A program made the translations under genes and the position numbers. Shown in pieces: positions 34,262-43,854 of a stretch of DNA of 64,000 nucleotides. This DNA comes from Halomonas urumqiensis (GTDB taxonomy: Bacteria > Pseudomonadota > Gammaproteobacteria > Pseudomonadales > Halomonadaceae), in assembly GCF_003028575.1 (NCBI RefSeq), contig NZ_PYUD01000001.1:1178001-1242000 (forward strand), written 5' to 3'. Below the pieces are notes generated by a model. The model was not told the DNA's origin. It saw nothing but the letters and a program-made list of their open reading frames with translations, and did not search any database. The number at the start of each line of letters is the position of its first letter. The stretch's first letter is position 1.

Positions 34262-35605
34262 TTACAGTCCCAGTTTCTTCTCCAGATAGTGGATGTTGAC
34301 ACCACCCTGCTGGAAGTATCCGTCGCGTACCAGGTCCTTGTGCAGGTCGGTGTTGGTCTTGATGCCTTCGACCAGCAGCTCGTCCAGGGCGATGCGCATG
34401 CGCGTCAGCGCCGTCTGGCGGTCCACCCCCCAGGTGATCAGCTTGCCGATCAGCGAGTCATAGTGCGGGGGCACCGTGTAGCCGGTATAGACATGGGAAT
34501 CCATGCGCACACCCAGGCCGCCTGGAGGGTGATACAAGGTCACCTTGCCGGGCGAGGGCATGAAGGTGCGAGGATCCTCGGCGTTGATCCGGCACTCGAA
34601 GGCATGACCGCTGAGCTTCACCTCGTCCTGGGTGAGCGACAGCGGCAGTCCCGAAGCGATGCGCAACTGCTCGCGCACGATGTCCACTCCGGTGACCATC
34701 TCGGTGACGGGGTGCTCGACCTGTACTCGGGTGTTCATCTCGATGAAGAAGAACTCGCCGTCCTCGTAGAGGAACTCGAAGGTGCCGGCCCCGCGGTAGC
34801 CGATGGTAATGCAAGCCTCGCGGCAGGCGTCGAGGACCTTGGCGCGAGACTCGGGGTCGAGGCCGGGGGCGGGCGCTTCCTCGATCACCTTCTGATGCCG
34901 TCGCTGCAGAGAACAGTCGCGGTCATACAGATGGATGGCGTTGCCCTGGCCGTCGGCCAGCACCTGCACTTCCACATGGCGCGGGTTCTGCAGGAACTTC
35001 TCCATGTAAACCGTGCCGTCGCCGAAGGCCGCATGGGCCTCGGTGCGGGTCACGGTCACTGCGGAGAGCAGGTGGGCTTCGGTGTGCACCACGCGCATGC
35101 CGCGACCACCACCGCCAGAGGCGGCCTTGATGATGACCGGATAGCCGATGCGCCTGGCGATGGTGACGATTTCGCCCTCGTCATCCTCCGGCAGTGGGCC
35201 GTCGGAACCGGGCACAGTGGGCACACCGGCCTTCTTCATGGACTCGATGGCGCTGACCTTGTCGCCCATCAGGCGAATGGTCTCGGCGCGGGGCCCGATG
35301 AACACGAACCCCGAGCGCTCGACTTGTTCGGCGAAGTTGGCGTTCTCCGAGAGAAAGCCGTAGCCGGGGTGGATGGCGCTCGAGTCGGTGACTTCCGCGG
35401 CGCTGATCAGCGCCGGGATATTGAGGTAGGACTGGGCCGAAGACGCCGGTCCAATGCACACGGCCTCGTCGGCCAGGCGCACGTGCATCAGTTCACGGTC
35501 GGCCTTGGAGTGGACGGCCACCGTCTTGATGCCCAGTTCCTTGCAAGCGCGCAGGATACGCAGGGCGATCTCGCCTCGATTGGCGATGAGTACCTTGTCC
35601 AGCAT
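34262..35605 (-). CDS. accC: Acetyl-CoA carboxylase, biotin carboxylase subunit
   Basis: Carboxylates biotin on AccB using ATP and bicarbonate, 447 aa. Starts [25 protein letters not shown]; glycine-rich ATP lid [31 protein letters not shown], and [18 protein letters not shown] with catalytic residues. 43 bp after accB. Depends on the biotin made by the bio operon in this same window. Confidence 0.96.
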   Translation of the reverse strand: MLDKVLIANRGEIALRILRACKELGIKTVAVHSKADRELMHVRLADEAVCIGPASSAQSYLNIPALISAAEVTDSSAIHPGYGFLSENANFAEQVERSGFVFIGPRAETIRLMGDKVSAIESMKKAGVPTVPGSDGPLPEDDEGEIVTIARRIGYPVIIKAASGGGGRGMRVVHTEAHLLSAVTVTRTEAHAAFGDGTVYMEKFLQNPRHVEVQVLADGQGNAIHLYDRDCSLQRRHQKVIEEAPAPGLDPESRAKVLDACREACITIGYRGAGTFEFLYEDGEFFFIEMNTRVQVEHPVTEMVTGVDIVREQLRIASGLPLSLTQDEVKLSGHAFECRINAEDPRTFMPSPGKVTLYHPPGGLGVRMDSHVYTGYTVPPHYDSLIGKLITWGVDRQTALTRMRIALDELLVEGIKTNTDLHKDLVRDGYFQQGGVNIHYLEKKLGL

Positions 35606-35648
35606 GATCAGTCCGCCAGTGTCAGGTGAATGAAGAGGCGTGGGATGA

Positions 35649-36158
35649 TCAGGCGATCACCAGCATCGGCTGGTCGAACTCGACCGGCTCGCCATCCTCG
35701 ACCAGGATCGCTTCGATCACGCCGTCTCGGTCGGCTTCGATCTGGTTCATCATCTTCATCGCCTCGATGATGCAGACGGTATCGCCCTTCTTGACGCTCG
35801 AACCCACTTCCACGAACGGCTTGGAGCCTGGAGCGGGGGAGCGGTAGAAGGTGCCGACCATCGGCGAGGACAGGGAGTGGCCCTGGAAGCTCGGGCTATC
35901 ATCGGCGGCGTCGCCTGACGCCGCTGGCAGTTGAGAGGCGTGATGTTGCTGAGCCGGATCTGCATAGCCCTGCGGATAGCCTTGGGGGTAGCCCTGGGGA
36001 TAGCCCTGCGAGTAGCCCTGAGACATCGGTTGCTGCCAACTGGCCCCATTGGGGTGGCGGCTGATGCGAACGGATTCCTCGCCTTCCTGGATCTCGATTT
36101 CGCTGATGTTGGACTCTTCGAGTAGCTCGATCAGCTTCTTGACCTTGCGGATATCCAT
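35649..36158 (-). CDS. accB: Acetyl-CoA carboxylase biotin carboxyl carrier protein
   Basis: 169 aa. C-terminal biotinyl domain with [12 protein letters not shown] (biotinylated lysine) and the BCCP thumb [16 protein letters not shown]-terminal [15 protein letters not shown]. Between them lies a linker with repeated QGYP units coded by a 12-bp tandem repeat, in place of the usual Ala/Pro-rich linker. Start at 36158; the in-frame 36245 is unsupported. The 281-bp gap upstream (to 36439) has no supported gene; aroQ, often found here, is absent. Confidence 0.95.
   Translation of the reverse strand: MDIRKVKKLIELLEESNISEIEIQEGEESVRISRHPNGASWQQPMSQGYSQGYPQGYPQGYPQGYADPAQQHHASQLPAASGDAADDSPSFQGHSLSSPMVGTFYRSPAPGSKPFVEVGSSVKKGDTVCIIEAMKMMNQIEADRDGVIEAILVEDGEPVEFDQPMLVIA
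35962..36021. repeat. 12-bp in-frame tandem repeat in accB
   Basis: Five units of the form GGATAGCCCTGG, each with one to three differences, coding (minus strand) SQGY-QGYP type repeats in the BCCP linker. Confidence 0.85.
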
Positions 36159-36439
36159 GACGTTGTCTCGATCAATAGGTTTCGATGGGTGCTGCAGGCG
36201 CGGATGTTTAATCAACCAGCGCAGTAAACCCGAGCTGATTTGCAATAGATCGCGGCAAGATGTCGTTTCTTTGCGCCTATTGGCTTGAATTATGGGTCGG
36301 TTCCGGAGTTTGCCGAAAATCCATTGTGATGTCCAGCTCAGTCAAGAACAGTGTTCGCTGGCTGAATTTAAACGACCGTTCGGCGACGTTCGCGTCGTTG
36401 ACCCGCTCAAGGCGCGGTCATGCCGGGCTAAAGGTTTGC

Positions 36440-38323
36440 TCAACTGCGCGCGTCGTCTACCCAGCCAAGCACGCCTTGCAGATGACTGGCCAGCGGTTCG
36501 GCCCGCATCTCGCCCTGGATGCGGGCATCACGAATCTCGGCATCGCCGTCGAAGAATAGCAGGCTGGGTGGGCCAAACAGGCCGAAGTGGTCGAGAAATT
36601 CGCGGCTGGCGCCATTGGTGTCGGTCACGTCCACGTCGATTCGCACAAAAGTGGTGAGGGCTTGGGCCACCTTTGGGTGGGGGTAGACCCGGCGCTCCAT
36701 CTGCTTGCAGGAGATGCACCAGTCCGCGGTGACATGGACGAAGGCCGGGCGGCCAGATTCAGCCGCATCGGCGATTGCCCGCTCGAATCCGGCAAGGCTT
36801 GAGACGGTGATGACCTCCTGTGCCTGGGCGTCTTGTTGCTGCGTAGCAGCCAGCGGTGCCAGAGGACGCAGGGGATCATGGGCGCCGCGCGCCGCTCCCA
36901 GCACCAGGGCAATGCCCCAGGCCAGCAGCAGCAGGCCGGCAGTCTGGCGAACGCGTGGCCAGCCTTGGGGCTGGTTGAAGTGCAGCGCGCCCAGCGCAAG
37001 GCCGCCCCCGACCGCCAAGGACGCCCACAGCAGCAGGGCCATGCTTGCCGGTATCAGGCGCTCGACCAGCCACACCGCTACCCCGAGCAGCAACAGGCCG
37101 AAGGCAATCTTGACCCCGTTCATCCATGCCCCGGTGCGAGGCAGCAGGGTGGTGCCGAAGGTGCCCACCAATAGCAGGGGTACGCCCATGCCAAGCCCGA
37201 GAGCCAGCAGGGCAGCCCCGCCCAGCAGCGCGTCACCGGTAGAGGAAATGAACACCAGGGCACCGGCCAGAGGGGCCGAGATACACGGCGAGACCACCAG
37301 TACCGAGAGGGCGCCTGTCATCGCAAGTCCGCCCGGACCGCTGCGCCTGGTGCGTTGCTGCAGGGCATCGATGCGCGACGAGATCCCTGCCGGCAGGCGC
37401 AGGTCGAAGGCGCCGAACATGGCCAGGGCGAACAGCGTGAAGAGCACGGCAAAGGTGATCAATACAGGGGCGGATTGCAGGTGAGCCTGGAGGTTCAGCC
37501 CGGAACCAAACATGCCCATCAGCACACCCACCAGTGAGTAGGTGGCGGCCATGCCGGCCACATAGCTTGCCGACAGTGCGAAGGCCCGGGGGCGACCAGG
37601 GTTCTGGCCGACGATGATCGAGGAGAGAATCGGCACCATCGGCAGCACGCAGGGCGTGAAGGTAAGCCCAAGGCCCGCCAGGAAAAACAGCCCCAGGGCC
37701 AGTGGCAGGCTAGCCTCGTGGATCAGCGTGCTGAAGCGACCATCTTCGCTTTGCGCCATCGCGGCCGCCTCGCCGCTGAAGGCACGGTCTCCACTACTGT
37801 CTCCAATATTGCCTTCGGCTCTGTCTTCGACATTATCTTCGCCAGAGTCTCCAGCGCTCCAGTCGGCAAAGGCCGCGGGTGGGGAGGATTGGGCGGCAAC
37901 CAGCTCAACACGTTCCGGCGGGTAGCAGAGACCGGCATCGGCGCAACCCTGGAAGGTCAGGGTGAGGGGAAGGGAGCCGGAGACGCTCTCCTCAATGGGT
38001 ACCTCGAAGACGACGCGGTCATAGAAGACATTGACGTCACCCAGGAATTCGTCGCTCTTGAACTCGCCGGGAGGAAGCTCGGGCTCGTCGAGTCCCACAT
38101 CGGAGGTCTCCACGCTGAACTGATGGCGGTAGAGGTAGTAACCGTCGGCATTCTCGACGCCCACGAACAGGGTGTCGCCATCATGCCAGGCATGGGGCTT
38201 GAAGGCCTCGAGAACCGGCAGGAACTCGGATTGATCGTTGCTCGACGAGAACCACTGAGCCTGGGCAACCACCGGCAGCAGCAGGATGACCAGCGAGATA
38301 AACAACTGTCGGGCGTTCAACAC
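36440..38323 (-). CDS. dsbD: Thiol:disulfide interchange protein DsbD
   Basis: Moves electrons from cytoplasmic thioredoxin to periplasmic DsbC/DsbG, 627 aa. Signal peptide (ends VAQA); N-terminal domain with CADAGLC pair; eight-helix membrane domain with FTPCVLPMVPI and SPCISAPLAG; C-terminal thioredoxin domain with ADWCISCKQME. All three cysteine pairs are present. GTG start at 38323 with AGGGA upstream gives the signal peptide; the frame to 38491 would extend into the divergent gene's promoter. A Ser/Asp/Gly-rich linker lies before the membrane domain. Confidence 0.94.
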   Translation of the reverse strand: MLNARQLFISLVILLLPVVAQAQWFSSSNDQSEFLPVLEAFKPHAWHDGDTLFVGVENADGYYLYRHQFSVETSDVGLDEPELPPGEFKSDEFLGDVNVFYDRVVFEVPIEESVSGSLPLTLTFQGCADAGLCYPPERVELVAAQSSPPAAFADWSAGDSGEDNVEDRAEGNIGDSSGDRAFSGEAAAMAQSEDGRFSTLIHEASLPLALGLFFLAGLGLTFTPCVLPMVPILSSIIVGQNPGRPRAFALSASYVAGMAATYSLVGVLMGMFGSGLNLQAHLQSAPVLITFAVLFTLFALAMFGAFDLRLPAGISSRIDALQQRTRRSGPGGLAMTGALSVLVVSPCISAPLAGALVFISSTGDALLGGAALLALGLGMGVPLLLVGTFGTTLLPRTGAWMNGVKIAFGLLLLGVAVWLVERLIPASMALLLWASLAVGGGLALGALHFNQPQGWPRVRQTAGLLLLAWGIALVLGAARGAHDPLRPLAPLAATQQQDAQAQEVITVSSLAGFERAIADAAESGRPAFVHVTADWCISCKQMERRVYPHPKVAQALTTFVRIDVDVTDTNGASREFLDHFGLFGPPSLLFFDGDAEIRDARIQGEMRAEPLASHLQGVLGWVDDARS

Positions 38324-38474
38324 GGGCGTCCCTGGGTTGGATGAAATGCTAGGATAACGCAGGTAGCGATGGCTTTTTAGCGCCTCCCGGTCATGATATT
38401 GCGCTAGATTGTCGCACCGGAGGAAGGCGCTTGCCACGCGCCATTCGAACAGCAACGTACAGGGAATCCAACCG

Positions 38475-39689
38475 ATGGCTTGGACAGGCAAGAGCGGCGC
38501 ACGGCGCCGCAGGAAGCAAGAAGAGCTTGAGCGCCCGCAATACGGCTGGATATGGAAGCCACTGGTGACATTGTTGGCACTCTACTTGGTGATCTGCCTG
38601 GCGCTGGGTATCTGGTGGAGCCAGACTCCGGCGCGTTTCGCCATCGAGCAGGCAGTGCTGGAGCGGCGTGGCGATGCCGCCGAAACCACCGCGGCGCGCG
38701 GTGCCGTGACCATTGCTACCCTGGCGCAGACCCTGGCCGTGCTGCTCGACAAGCCAGGTGGTTACGTTCGAAACGATATCGCTCCCCCTGGGGTGTGGCT
38801 TGACAACATGCCTAGCTGGGAGCTTGGCGTACTGAACCAGGCGCGGGATCTGGCGCTTGCGTTACCCGAGATGGCCTCAACCTCCTCCACGGGCCTTGAT
38901 GATGCGTCGAACCGACTGATGGGCGACAGCGATGACTGGTTTCCACCTGCCACTGAAGAGCGGTTACAGGATGCTCTGACGGCGCTGGACGACTATCAGG
39001 TCTTGTTGGACGGCCAGGGCGAGGGCGGTTTTGCACCTGCGGCCGGACTCTCGCCATGGCTCATGAATGTCGCTTCGCGCCTCGATGATCTGGGACATCG
39101 GCTTTCCGCCAGTGTCGGAAGCACGGAAGCCTTGCGCGATCTGGACATCGATGCCGATGCGCTGCCTGCGCGCACGCCCTGGTATCGCGTCGATAACATC
39201 TTTTTCGAAGCGCGGGGCAGTGGCTGGGCATTGATTCAGTTGCTCGAGGGGGTGCGTCGCGATCAGGCGGACGTGCTGGAACGCGCGGGTGTGAGTGATG
39301 AATGGCGGCGATTGATAGCCGAGCTCGAACTCACCCAGCGGCGACTGTGGAGCCCGGTAGTGCTTAACGGGTCGGGGTTTGGTGTGTTTGCCAATCATTC
39401 GCTGGTCATGGCCCACCATATGATCCGTGCGCGAGAGAGCGTGGCGAATATTGCCGGTAGGCTCGAGGGGCCGCCGCCGGCTGTGGCCTCACCCGAGTCC
39501 GCGTTGACGGTGGCGCCAACTGAGGATACCGATAGCGTTTCACCGTCGGTGCAGGACGTCGAGCGGACCGAACAGGCTGTGCCGCCGCCCGAGGCGCTCG
39601 AGGCACCAGAGGAAATGGCCGGTGATGATGAGGCAACTGTCGAGAGTGGTGGCGATGAGTCAGCCTCGTCAGTAACGGAAAAACAGTAA
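38475..39689 (+). CDS. DUF2333 family membrane-anchored protein
   Basis: 404 aa. One N-terminal membrane helix (about 28-49, after GWIWKPL) followed by a long periplasmic domain with ARFAIEQ, GGYVRNDIAPPGVWLDNMPSWELGVL and RARESVANI, matching the DUF2333 family of gammaproteobacteria, whose function is unknown. The last 80 residues are acidic, Pro/Ala/Glu-rich and likely disordered. Start has AGGGAA upstream. Divergent from dsbD. Confidence 0.85.
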   Translation: MAWTGKSGARRRRKQEELERPQYGWIWKPLVTLLALYLVICLALGIWWSQTPARFAIEQAVLERRGDAAETTAARGAVTIATLAQTLAVLLDKPGGYVRNDIAPPGVWLDNMPSWELGVLNQARDLALALPEMASTSSTGLDDASNRLMGDSDDWFPPATEERLQDALTALDDYQVLLDGQGEGGFAPAAGLSPWLMNVASRLDDLGHRLSASVGSTEALRDLDIDADALPARTPWYRVDNIFFEARGSGWALIQLLEGVRRDQADVLERAGVSDEWRRLIAELELTQRRLWSPVVLNGSGFGVFANHSLVMAHHMIRARESVANIAGRLEGPPPAVASPESALTVAPTEDTDSVSPSVQDVERTEQAVPPPEALEAPEEMAGDDEATVESGGDESASSVTEKQ

Positions 39690-39737
39690 CGGAAGAGCCG
39701 TCCGATTGATGCATCCGTCAGGCCATGCAGCTGGCAT

Positions 39738-39771
39738 CGATACGGGCCGCCCTTCGAGGCGGCCCGTATCG
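39738..39771. terminator. Bidirectional terminator between DUF2333 gene and ppa
   Basis: Perfect 14-bp stem CGATACGGGCCGCC / GGCGGCCCGTATCG with a CTTCGA loop, lying between two convergent genes. T-run weak on both sides. Confidence 0.75.
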
Positions 39772-39812
39772 TTGATCTCAACGCCGACGTTTAAGCACTC
39801 AGGCGTTACTCA

Positions 39813-40343
39813 TCAGGCCTTCTGGTAGGCCGCGACAGCCTTCTCGATGGCCTTGCGAGCGGCCTCGACACCCTCCCAGGATTCCACTTTTACCCACTTG
39901 CCCTTTTCGAGGTCCTTGTAGTTCTCGAAGAAGTGGGCGATCTGCTGGCGCAGCAGTTCAGGCAGGTCGGTGACTTCCTGGACGTCGTCATACAGCGACG
40001 AAAGCTTGGAATGCGGCACGCAGACCAGCTTGGCGTCCTCTCCGGCTTCGTCGGTCATGTTGAGGATGCCGACCGGGCGGGCGCGGATGACACTGCCCGG
40101 TGCGACCGGGTAGGGCGTCACCACCAGTGCGTCCAGGGCATCGCCATCATCGGCCAGGGTGTGGGGGATAAATCCGTAGTTGGCCGGATAAAACATCGGG
40201 GTGGCCATGAAGCGGTCGACCAGCAACGCCCCCATGTCCTTGTCGATCTCGTACTTGATCGGGGCGTGGTTGGCGGGAATTTCGATCGCCACGTAGACGT
40301 CGTTGGGGAGATCCTTGCCGGCGGGGATGTTGTCGAAGTTCAT
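39813..40343 (-). CDS. ppa: Inorganic pyrophosphatase
   Basis: Hydrolyses PPi to two phosphates, 176 aa family I enzyme. Motifs: [16 protein letters not shown], the signature [11 protein letters not shown] and [13 protein letters not shown]. It neighbours a PPi-dependent phosphofructokinase (42381-43640), which competes for the same PPi pool. Confidence 0.95.
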   Translation of the reverse strand: MNFDNIPAGKDLPNDVYVAIEIPANHAPIKYEIDKDMGALLVDRFMATPMFYPANYGFIPHTLADDGDALDALVVTPYPVAPGSVIRARPVGILNMTDEAGEDAKLVCVPHSKLSSLYDDVQEVTDLPELLRQQIAHFFENYKDLEKGKWVKVESWEGVEAARKAIEKAVAAYQKA

Positions 40344-40652
40344 CGTCGCTTCCTTGGGTTTGATACTGATTTGAAACTGGTTTGAAACCGTGTTGATAAC
40401 CGTACTGGCAAATCGGATAGCCTGAAAAATCCGCCGGATTATACGAATCCCGCGAGGGGATTACCAATGCGACATAGGTGCCGTTGGTCACGGCGACCAC
40501 CCGAGACGCCGCCACATGGTGGCCTGGATGGCATCAGGATCGACGTGCAGCGATAGTCTCGCGGCACGGCATACTGGGTGTATCATGGGTCACCGATGGA
40601 TCCTTTGCTGCCACCCGGTGCGGCATGTCGATGCGAAACGAGGGAGACTGAC
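40344..40652. other. ppa / kinase-like gene divergent promoter region
   Basis: 309 bp with no supported gene. Near ppa there is a direct repeat (GATTTGAAACTG, GGTTTGAAACCG) at 40369-40391. Otherwise nothing recognised. Confidence 0.4.
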
Positions 40653-42377
40653 TTGTCATCTGCGCAGTTGGCACTAAGTTATGGCCAGGCCTTCGTGGCC
40701 CCGGATCGTCGTCGCCATCGCAGCTCGATGTCGGTTCGCTTCCCGGAACCGGCGCTGCTTCACGCCAAGGGCGCGAGTGCCCTGATCAGCGATTCCACCT
40801 CGCGCAATGCCATGGCCAAACAGGCCGGCGATCTCAGCGTGCGCGGTTTCTTGACCGATTACTACTCGACTCCCGACCACTGGGATGTCAAGACCTCGGC
40901 GACCAGGGTGCTGCGTTCGCTCAACAGCTGGTGTTACAGCCAGAGCCAGTTGGTCACCGAGGGCAGCTATGTCAGTTCATTGTCGGCGATGGTGTTTCGC
41001 GGGCGAGATGCCCATCTGTTCCACATGGGCGATACGGTGGTATTTCGCCTGCGAGGTGCGGAATTCGAACAGCTCACGCATGACCATGTCACTGATCTTG
41101 GTGGATACCGCTACCCTTCGCGTGCACTGGGCATGGATAACAGTATCGACATCGAGTACCTGCGCCTGCCCATCAAGCAGGGCGACCTGTTCCTGTTCAC
41201 CACCCAGGCGGTGCTTGGCACCCTGATGCCTTCCGAATACGTGCAACTGATTCGCCAGGATGCAAGCGACCTCAACGCTGCCTGCGATCGGCTTGCCCAG
41301 GAGGCGGTCAGTCGAGCCCAGGCCCGGGGCTATGGTGCGGAGCAATTCTGTTTCCAACTGGTACGCATCGACCAATTGCCCGATGAGCAGAGCGACTCGC
41401 CAGGTCGCCCTTACGGTGACCTGCCGATACCCCCGGAGCTGTCTACGGGTGACCGGCTGGATGGCATGGAGGTGCGGGCGGTGCTGTCGCGCACCGCGCA
41501 ATCCCGCGTCTATCGGGTGATCGACGTCACCACCGGTCGCGAAATGGTGATGAAGGCGCCAAGCCCGGAGCTCTCCAACCGCAATGCCTACCTGGAACAT
41601 TTCCTGTTGCAGCAGTGGGTGGTGGAGCGCGTCAAGTCGCCCTTCGTGGTGCGTGTCATCGAACCCTCGCGACCCCGTCGCTATCTCTATTACCTGATGG
41701 CCTATGTGGAGGGCGAGACGCTTGCCGAATGGGCGCGCCGCCATCCGCAGGCAAGTTTGACCCAACGTCTGGATATCGCCAACCAGCTCGGCAAGGCGAT
41801 CCAGGCACTGCATCATCGCGATGTGTTGCACCAGCAGATTCACCCCGGAAACGTGATGATCGATACCCATGGGCAGGTGGTGTTGACCGATTTCAGCGCC
41901 TGTCAGCAGCTCGATGCCATAAGTTCCAAGGACAATCACGAACTGGTGCGCCAGGTCGGGCTAACCGAGCACAGTGCGCCTGAGTATGCCCTGGACGATA
42001 CTGTCGGCCGGCGCAGCGACCAGTACTCCTTTGCCTCGACGGTCTACTGGCTGCTGGCAGGGGAGCTGCCCTATGCGTTGCCGCCTCATCGGCTGCATGG
42101 TCATACCGACCTCGAGCAACTGGTGTATCGCAGTGCACGAACCCGCAACCCAGAGGTGACGCCGGCACTGGACGAGGCGCTGCGCCGTGCTCTGGACCCC
42201 CAGCGCGCGTTGCGTTTCAGGCGCATGTCGGAATTCCTGCACGCCTTGCGCCAGCCACTGTCTACCGAGCGGTCAGGGCGAACCAGCCCGCGCAGGTTGC
42301 GCGAGCCCGCCAATTTCTGGCAGGGCGTGGCCGGCATTCTGCTGCTGTTGCTGGTGTTGTCCTGGTTGTTGAAATAG
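40653..42377 (+). CDS. PP2C-kinase double pseudoenzyme, membrane-anchored
   Basis: 574 aa from a TTG with GAGGGAGA upstream. The order is that of bifunctional phosphatase/kinases: PP2C-like domain (1-235), Ser/Thr kinase-like domain (270-540), C-terminal membrane helix (553-573). Both look inactive. In the PP2C part the usual first acidic metal motif is replaced by RHRSSMS, ADG reads SDS (46-48), and the late DG reads TQ (184-185); only GDT (126-128) remains. In the kinase part K301 is kept, but HRD is HQQ (393-395) and DFG is DFS (413-415). Probably a scaffold or regulator. Three bases from the convergent phosphofructokinase gene. Confidence 0.82.
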   Translation: MSSAQLALSYGQAFVAPDRRRHRSSMSVRFPEPALLHAKGASALISDSTSRNAMAKQAGDLSVRGFLTDYYSTPDHWDVKTSATRVLRSLNSWCYSQSQLVTEGSYVSSLSAMVFRGRDAHLFHMGDTVVFRLRGAEFEQLTHDHVTDLGGYRYPSRALGMDNSIDIEYLRLPIKQGDLFLFTTQAVLGTLMPSEYVQLIRQDASDLNAACDRLAQEAVSRAQARGYGAEQFCFQLVRIDQLPDEQSDSPGRPYGDLPIPPELSTGDRLDGMEVRAVLSRTAQSRVYRVIDVTTGREMVMKAPSPELSNRNAYLEHFLLQQWVVERVKSPFVVRVIEPSRPRRYLYYLMAYVEGETLAEWARRHPQASLTQRLDIANQLGKAIQALHHRDVLHQQIHPGNVMIDTHGQVVLTDFSACQQLDAISSKDNHELVRQVGLTEHSAPEYALDDTVGRRSDQYSFASTVYWLLAGELPYALPPHRLHGHTDLEQLVYRSARTRNPEVTPALDEALRRALDPQRALRFRRMSEFLHALRQPLSTERSGRTSPRRLREPANFWQGVAGILLLLLVLSWLLK

Positions 42378-42380
42378 TTC

Positions 42381-43640
42381 CTAGATCTTGAATTCCGGCA
42401 GCTTGCGCTCGACGCGATGCTTGATCAGCTTGGCGACTTTTGGCAGGCCGTTTTCGAAGGGGGGAAAGTCCTCGCCCTGGATCAGCGGTGAGAGGTAGGT
42501 GCGGCATGCCTCGGTGATGCCGAAGCCATCCTCGCGGATATGCTCGCGGGGCATGAACTTTTCGCGGTTGGCGATCTCCGCGAGCGGTGCAGCTTCGATG
42601 CGCCACTCGTAAGGGTCATCGGAGACGCGCTTGATGGCGGGCATCATGGCGTTCTTGCCTTCCAGGGCCAGCTCCACGGCCTTTTCGCCCACTGCGTAGG
42701 CCTGATCGACATCGGTCTTCGAGGCCAGGTGACGCGCGGCGCGCTGCAGGTAGTCGGCCACCGCCCAGTGGTACTTGTAGCCGAGGTCCTGCTTGACCAT
42801 GCCGGCGAGCGTAGGGGCGACGCCACCAAGTTGGCGATGGCCGAAGGCGTCGGTATTACCGGAGTCGGCGAGAAAGGTGCCATCCTCGTAGCGCGCGCCC
42901 TCGGAGACCACGATCACGCAGTAGCCGTAGTTGTTCACCGACTCCTCGACCCGAGCCATCACCGCGCTGCGGTCGAAGGGGACCTCGGGAAAGATCACCA
43001 GGTGGGGCGGCTCGCCTTCGCCATTGCCGGCGAGTGCCCCGGCGGCGGCAATCCAGCCGGCGTGACGCCCCATTACCTCGAGGACGAATACCTTGGTGGA
43101 GGTGGCGCACATGGAGGCGATGTCGAGTGATGCCTCGAGCGTCGAGGTGGCGATGTACTTGGCCACGCTGCCGAACCCAGGCGAGTTGTCGGTGATCGGC
43201 AGGTCGTTGTCCACGGTCTTGGGTACATGGATGGCGGTCAACGGATAGCCAAGTTTTTCGGAAAGCTGCGAGACCTTGAGGCAGGTGTCGGCGCTGTCAC
43301 CCCCACCGTTATAGAAGAAGTAGCGGATATCGTGGGCACGGAACACCTCGATCAGCCGCTCGTACTGGGTACGGTGGGTTTCCATGTCCTTGAGCTTGTA
43401 ACGGCAGGAGCCGAACGCGCCTCCCGGGGTGTGGCGCAGGGCGGCGATGGTCTCGTCGGACTCGTGGCTGACGTCGATCAAATCCTCGGTCAGCGCTCCG
43501 ATGATGCCATTATGACCGGCGTAGACCTTGCCGATGCGGTCCGGGTGGCGTCGGCAGGCCTCGATCACGCCGCAGGCGCTGGCGTTGATCACGGCGGTGA
43601 CGCCGCCTGACTGGGCGTAGAAGGCATTATGCTGGGCCAT
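42381..43640 (-). CDS. pfp: 6-phosphofructokinase, pyrophosphate type
   Basis: 419 aa. The PPi-type signature is visible: PKTVDNDLP (Lys where ATP enzymes have Gly) and YNGGGDSADTC in place of GGDGS. MGRHAGWIAA is the fructose-6-phosphate site. PPi enzymes work reversibly in glycolysis and gluconeogenesis. Close to ppa, the other PPi user. Confidence 0.88.
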   Translation of the reverse strand: MAQHNAFYAQSGGVTAVINASACGVIEACRRHPDRIGKVYAGHNGIIGALTEDLIDVSHESDETIAALRHTPGGAFGSCRYKLKDMETHRTQYERLIEVFRAHDIRYFFYNGGGDSADTCLKVSQLSEKLGYPLTAIHVPKTVDNDLPITDNSPGFGSVAKYIATSTLEASLDIASMCATSTKVFVLEVMGRHAGWIAAAGALAGNGEGEPPHLVIFPEVPFDRSAVMARVEESVNNYGYCVIVVSEGARYEDGTFLADSGNTDAFGHRQLGGVAPTLAGMVKQDLGYKYHWAVADYLQRAARHLASKTDVDQAYAVGEKAVELALEGKNAMMPAIKRVSDDPYEWRIEAAPLAEIANREKFMPREHIREDGFGITEACRTYLSPLIQGEDFPPFENGLPKVAKLIKHRVERKLPEFKI

Positions 43641-43854
43641 GGACTGAGATGCTCCTGCAGATCACGTGGGCGGTATGGGGGTGGTGAATGAAAATTAAGG
43701 GGTGTGATTCTAGCCCAAAGTCGCAACGCCTGCATCTTCATGCCGCCCCAGCGGCTAGCGCTCTGGAGCCGGTCATGGCGGCCATGCTAGGCTCGCGTCT
43801 CCTGATAGATGGTTGATTCTCATGGCTCGCGATGCCCTTTCTCGGAGAGACTCG

